Shown here: positions 21,605 to 24,830 of the stretch, piece by piece
Layout of the letters: each line of letters starts with the position of its first letter
How positions within the stretch are numbered: the first letter of the stretch is position 1
Assembly: GCA_963621885.1 (NCBI GenBank)
Contig: CAVFFT010000029.1
Span: 1 to 24,830 of the forward strand
Direction of reading: 5' to 3'
Origin: UMGS1519 sp963621885
Lineage (GTDB): Bacteria; Actinomycetota; Coriobacteriia; Coriobacteriales; Eggerthellaceae
DNA length: 24,830 bases
Notes under the pieces: generated by a model
Told to the model about the DNA's origin: nothing
The model's input: only the letters and a program-made list of their open reading frames with translations
Database searches by the model: none
Program-made: the position numbers and the translations under genes

Positions 21605-22330
21605 CTAATCCTCGACGATGATGTAGTACACCTTCGTCGGGCCATGCACGCCTTCCACGCGCACGAGCTCGATGTCGGCGGTGTTTGACGGACCGGAAAT
21701 GAACACGGTCTGCGAGCCGATGTCGATTCCCTGCGCCCGGTCCGCTTCCATCCGCGCGAGCACGTCGCGCATCGCCGGCACGATGGTTTTCGCATCGATG
21801 ATGGCGATATGGATGGCGGGCAGAAGGCTCACGCTGCGGCCGCATTTGGGAGAACAAGGCTGCACAACCGTCGCGGTCTCGGCGATGCCGGCATAAACCA
21901 GCGTGATGCCGATGTCCGCCTGTGCCGCCAGCGCGATGTTCTCATCGCGTCCCCGCGCGGGATCCCAGCGCACGACCTCGTTGGCGGCATGCGCCACGAG
22001 CTTCTGCGTGAGGTCCATTCGATCGAAGATGTCCAGGCTCGGCAGGATGATGCGTCCGCCGCCGTTCTCTTCAACCACATGGACGACGGTGCGTCCAAGG
22101 GTCTCGCGCGTGCAGCGCGAAAGCTCTGTTCCCAGAGCTGCGGCTTCGGCGCAGAAGCGTTCGATGAGCGCCCCATGATCGAGGGTGTCAGTGACATGCG
22201 GCGTCTGAGTGAGCGACTTGTCGAAGACGGGAGCGGGCATATCGGGCGTGTGTCCGAGGCGCTCCTGAATGGGCTTGAGGAACTCTTCGAGCGTGGTCGC
22301 GTGATGCTGGATCGTTTCGTTTTCAGTCAT
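21605..22330 (-). CDS. lutC: L-lactate utilization protein LutC (LUD domain)
   Basis: A 241-residue LUD-domain protein, third component of the LutABC L-lactate oxidation system. Recognisable parts: the central IALAAQADIGITLVYAGIAETATVV (about 151-175), where LutC/YkgG proteins have the AdxGIt..daaIAeTGtlv motif, and the end GSQTVFISGPSNTADIELVRVEGVHGPTKVYYIIVED. The highly conserved ETG reads ETA here. The ATG overlaps the lutB stop by one base (TAATG on the minus strand), which implies translational coupling. The iron-sulfur redox work is done by LutA and LutB; the exact role of LutC is not defined. Confidence 0.92.
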   Translation of the reverse strand: MTENETIQHHATTLEEFLKPIQERLGHTPDMPAPVFDKSLTQTPHVTDTLDHGALIERFCAEAAALGTELSRCTRETLGRTVVHVVEENGGGRIILPSLDIFDRMDLTQKLVAHAANEVVRWDPARGRDENIALAAQADIGITLVYAGIAETATVVQPCSPKCGRSVSLLPAIHIAIIDAKTIVPAMRDVLARMEADRAQGIDIGSQTVFISGPSNTADIELVRVEGVHGPTKVYYIIVED

Positions 22331-23940
22331 TACGCATCAGCCCCTTCCGTGCTTGCGGTCGCGCCTGCGGTGGTTGCGGCTTCGGTGGCGGAATTGCCCG
22401 CACCCGCATCTGCCGCATTGCCTGTTGCAGCCGCGTCGCCGCTGGCTGCCGTGTACTGCGCGCCCGCTTGGCTAGACGCTCCAGCCGCGCAGGCAGCGCC
22501 TCCCGCGGTACCAGCATGCTGGTGCATGGCGAACCAGTCGCGGAATTGCACCGGCTTCAGGTTATCGACGTTGCGGCTCTGCAGCCATCCGCGCACGACG
22601 GGAATCCATGCCGCTTCGGCGCCCAGATGATCCTTTCCGCCAGAAAGCGTCTTCATGCCGAAAGCGCCAACCTTGCAGGTCAGCACGCGGTACAGCGGCA
22701 TGATGCTCATCATGTTGGCAGCCGCGTGATAAACGCCGCGCTCCACGGGGGAATTGTAGCCGCCGGCAATGATGTTCTTGCGGTGTTCCGCCACAAGGCT
22801 GTGCAGCGGAATCTTGCCCGGGCACACATCGTCGCAAGCGCCGCATAGCGTGCAGGCGTAGGGCAGCTCGGCAGCATTCTCATAACCTTCGAGCGCGGGC
22901 GTGAGCACGATGCCCATCGGGCCCGGATAAATGGAGCCGTAGCCATGGCCGGTGATGTGACGGTATACCGGGCAGGTGTTCAGGCAGGCGCCGCAGCGCA
23001 TGCAGCGCATCATGTCCTGGAAGGGCGTGCCAAGCACCTCGTGGCGCCCGTTGTCGATCAGGATGATGTGCGCCTCGCGCGGACCATCCGCCTCGCCAGC
23101 GCGGCGTGGCCCCTGGTCAATGGTGAAGTAGCTCGTGATCTTCGCACCCACGGCGGAACGGGGCAGCATCGACATCATCACGTCAAGCGACGCGAGGTCG
23201 GGGATGATACGGTCGATGCCGCAGACCGCTATCTGGATTTCGGGAATGGAATCCACCATGCGTCCGTTGCCCTCATTCGATACGAGGGTGAGGCTACCGG
23301 TTTCCGCGATAAGGAAGTTGCTGCCGCGCATGCCGATGTCGGCCGACAGGAATTCCTTGCGCAGGAGGCGGCGCAGGAAGTGGGTGATCTCTTCGGGAAC
23401 GTCGCTTCCCGTGTAGCCGCATTCGCGACGGAAAAGCTCCGCGATAGCCGTGCGGTTGAAGTGCAGCGCCGGCACCACGATATGGCTCGGCTTGTCCTTC
23501 GCTGTCTGAATGATGGCTTCGGCGCAGTCGGTTTCCACCACTTTCACGCCGATTTCCTCGAAGAGGTCGTTTACGCCAATCTCTTCGCTCATCATGCTCT
23601 TCGACTTCACGCAGGAAAGCGCACCCGTCTCCTCGACGATGTCGAGCACCGCATGCAGCGCGTCGTTCGCCGTCGGGGCGAAATGCAGGATGTAGCCCGC
23701 CGCCTCGGCGTTCTTGGCGAATTCGGCGACGTAGTAATCGAGGTTGTTCGTCACATGGTCACGAATCGCTTGGCAGGCGTCGCGGTAGTCTTCCCACATC
23801 GGAAGCGCGTCCACCAAAAGCGAACGCTTCGCATGGAAGGTGTTCTGAGCGGTCTCGATGGCGTTGTGCTTGAAATCGTCAGCAAGCGCCGCATTGACGC
23901 GTTCCTGGAGGTTTTGCTCCTTGTTATAAAGAATGGACAT
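22330..23940 (-). CDS. lutB: L-lactate utilization iron-sulfur protein LutB
   Basis: A 536-residue LUD-domain/ferredoxin fusion, the electron-transfer subunit for oxidation of L-lactate to pyruvate. Residues about 60-300 are the LUD domain (ALSCVKSKSMMSEEIGVN, FLIAETGSLTLVSNEGNGRM). Two [4Fe-4S] motifs follow: C313/C316/C319/C323 (CMRCGACLNTCP) and C363/C366/C369/C373 (CTLCGACDDVCP). The conserved part ends near residue 476 (RDWFAMHQHAG); residues 477-536 are an Ala/Gly/Thr/Ser-rich tail absent from usual family members of about 470 residues. It starts 6 bases after lutA and overlaps lutC by one base. Confidence 0.95.
   Translation of the reverse strand: MSILYNKEQNLQERVNAALADDFKHNAIETAQNTFHAKRSLLVDALPMWEDYRDACQAIRDHVTNNLDYYVAEFAKNAEAAGYILHFAPTANDALHAVLDIVEETGALSCVKSKSMMSEEIGVNDLFEEIGVKVVETDCAEAIIQTAKDKPSHIVVPALHFNRTAIAELFRRECGYTGSDVPEEITHFLRRLLRKEFLSADIGMRGSNFLIAETGSLTLVSNEGNGRMVDSIPEIQIAVCGIDRIIPDLASLDVMMSMLPRSAVGAKITSYFTIDQGPRRAGEADGPREAHIILIDNGRHEVLGTPFQDMMRCMRCGACLNTCPVYRHITGHGYGSIYPGPMGIVLTPALEGYENAAELPYACTLCGACDDVCPGKIPLHSLVAEHRKNIIAGGYNSPVERGVYHAAANMMSIMPLYRVLTCKVGAFGMKTLSGGKDHLGAEAAWIPVVRGWLQSRNVDNLKPVQFRDWFAMHQHAGTAGGAACAAGASSQAGAQYTAASGDAAATGNAADAGAGNSATEAATTAGATASTEGADA
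22333..22512 (-). repeat. Ala/Gly/Thr-rich low-complexity tail of LutB
   Basis: This stretch encodes the last 60 residues of LutB, composed almost entirely of Ala, Gly, Thr, Ser, Asp and Glu. It has no recognisable fold and is expected to be disordered. It ends exactly at the lutB/lutC junction. Confidence 0.8.
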
Positions 23941-23946
23941 CGCGCA

Positions 23947-24687
23947 TCACCCCCGGCTATTCAGAATCTCGGCGATATGCATCACGCGAATGTCGCGGGT
24001 AAGCGCGCCCTCTTCACGCATGCGATCCATCGTTCCCTTGATGTTCATCAGGCAGGCGATATCCGCGCCGCACACTACGTCGGCGCTGCTCGCGTCGATG
24101 GTGCGCACCTTTTCACGCGCGATCTCGGTGGAAATCGCCGGCTCTTTCAGCGAGAAGGTTCCGCCGAAACCGCAGCAGCGATCCGCCTGCTCCATGACGA
24201 CGTATTTCAGTCCATGGACGCCCTGAAGCAGCTGGAGCGGCGCGTCTTTCACGCCCAGCAGGCGCGTGAGGTGGCAGCTCTTGTGGTAGGTCACCTTGGC
24301 GTCGAGATGGGCGCCGACATCGGTGAGCCCGAGCTTCCCGACGATGAACTCCGTAAACTCCCAGCTGTTCTCGCGCAGGCGCGCAAGACGCGGCCCGTAG
24401 TGGGGGTCGTCCTCCAGGTAGGGCGGGTATTCGTTGATGATGGCGTGCAGGCACGATCCGGAAAGCGATACGACGGTGTCGTAGTCGGCGTAGGCGTCCA
24501 CCGTCTTTTTCATCAGCGGAATCGTGTCACGCTCATATCCGGAATTCAGGAACATTTGTCCGCAGCAAATCTCTTCGCGCGGCAACTCTACTTCGCATCC
24601 CAGCCGTTCCAGCACCTCGATGGCGGCTTTGCCCACATCGGGATACATCATGTCTACCAGACAGCCGGGGAAGAAAGCGATTCTCAT
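23947..24687 (-). CDS. lutA: L-lactate utilization protein LutA (CCG-domain, heterodisulfide-reductase-like)
   Basis: A 246-residue protein with two cysteine-rich CCG domains, a subunit of the LutABC lactate oxidation complex. Domain 1: FFPGCLVDMMYPD (C9), EEICCGQ (C41/C42) and SGSCLH. Domain 2: YHKSCHLTRLLGV and DRCCGFGG. These cysteines should bind an iron-sulfur cofactor. GGAGG (24696-24700) precedes the ATG by 8 bases. It is the first gene of lutA-lutB-lutC-PAP2. Nineteen bases upstream another ATG with a good AAGGAGA lies in a different frame. Confidence 0.95.
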   Translation of the reverse strand: MRIAFFPGCLVDMMYPDVGKAAIEVLERLGCEVELPREEICCGQMFLNSGYERDTIPLMKKTVDAYADYDTVVSLSGSCLHAIINEYPPYLEDDPHYGPRLARLRENSWEFTEFIVGKLGLTDVGAHLDAKVTYHKSCHLTRLLGVKDAPLQLLQGVHGLKYVVMEQADRCCGFGGTFSLKEPAISTEIAREKVRTIDASSADVVCGADIACLMNIKGTMDRMREEGALTRDIRVMHIAEILNSRG

Positions 24688-24830
24688 ACGATGCGCCTCC
24701 TGCCATGCCTATGTCTCCTTGAAAAGCCTGCGTATGCGCAAACTTGTTCAACATCTACTCATAAAGAAGAAATGTTTGCAAGAATTAACCTGTCAAGAGG
24801 ATGTTCGTTTCGGCGGATATAAACACAAAG
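24688..24830 (-). promoter_or_regulatory. upstream region of the lut operon
   Basis: An AT-richer leader. On the minus strand a perfect TTGACA occupies 24791-24796; the sequence 17 bases on (ATTTCT, 24768-24773) is a poor -10 match. AAGGAGA (24714-24720) followed by an ATG at 24706 precedes the true lutA start in another frame. No operator is recognised. Confidence 0.35.

Noticed and set aside
22945..24822. 625-codon plus-strand open frame opposite lutA and lutB
   Set aside because: A long shadow frame caused by GC-rich codon use; the minus strand carries unmistakable LutA and LutB motifs.

Overview
The window is 24.8 kb of GC-rich bacterial chromosome. Gene content suggests an anaerobic, menaquinone-using actinobacterium of the class Coriobacteriia, most likely Eggerthellaceae. 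The supporting genes are an OFA-type MFS carrier, a DUF1836 protein next to DegV, a LutABC lactate oxidation operon, MEP-pathway IspE and a high-GC menaquinone locus. This placement is inferred from gene content only; no rRNA gene is present.

Layout, left to right. Positions 1-2100 hold a RelB/DinJ-type antitoxin with a PIN-domain toxin. The pair is flanked by two similar, apparently structured non-coding elements (about 393-537 and 1861-1996), with three 19-bp tandem repeats after the toxin. Next come a nitroreductase (2130-2705), a DMT/EamA transporter on the minus strand (2944-3894) and a small two-helix membrane protein (4139-4444). Positions 4789-7338 hold an MFS carrier, a hotdog thioesterase and an iron-sulfur-flavoprotein-like reductase, converging on an alpha/beta hydrolase (7350-8297, minus). 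A MocR/PdxR-type regulator (8600-10378) carries an 8-residue repeat insertion. After a 26-bp degenerate tandem array (10581-10788) come menB and a long menE-menC fusion gene (10822-14687). The fusion overlaps a convergent degV gene by 4 bases.

The second half holds a DUF1836 protein, citrate synthase, a small lipoprotein, tRNA-Ser(UGA), tadA, ispE and rnhA. It ends with a minus-strand operon lutA-lutB-lutC followed by a PAP2 phosphatase-like membrane protein.

Functional links: MenC makes o-succinylbenzoate (OSB), MenE activates it to OSB-CoA and MenB cyclises it, so three consecutive menaquinone steps sit in two adjacent genes. LutABC oxidises L-lactate to pyruvate, and a link to menaquinone is plausible. 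A theme across the window is short, degenerate, GC-rich tandem repeats. They occur between genes (26, 87, 34, 19 and 15 bp units) and inside or at the ends of proteins (MocR insert, EamA linker, Ala-rich tails of MenEC and LutB). The most novel-looking signals are the paired structured elements around the toxin-antitoxin module, the MenE-MenC fusion and the 26-bp array upstream of menB.
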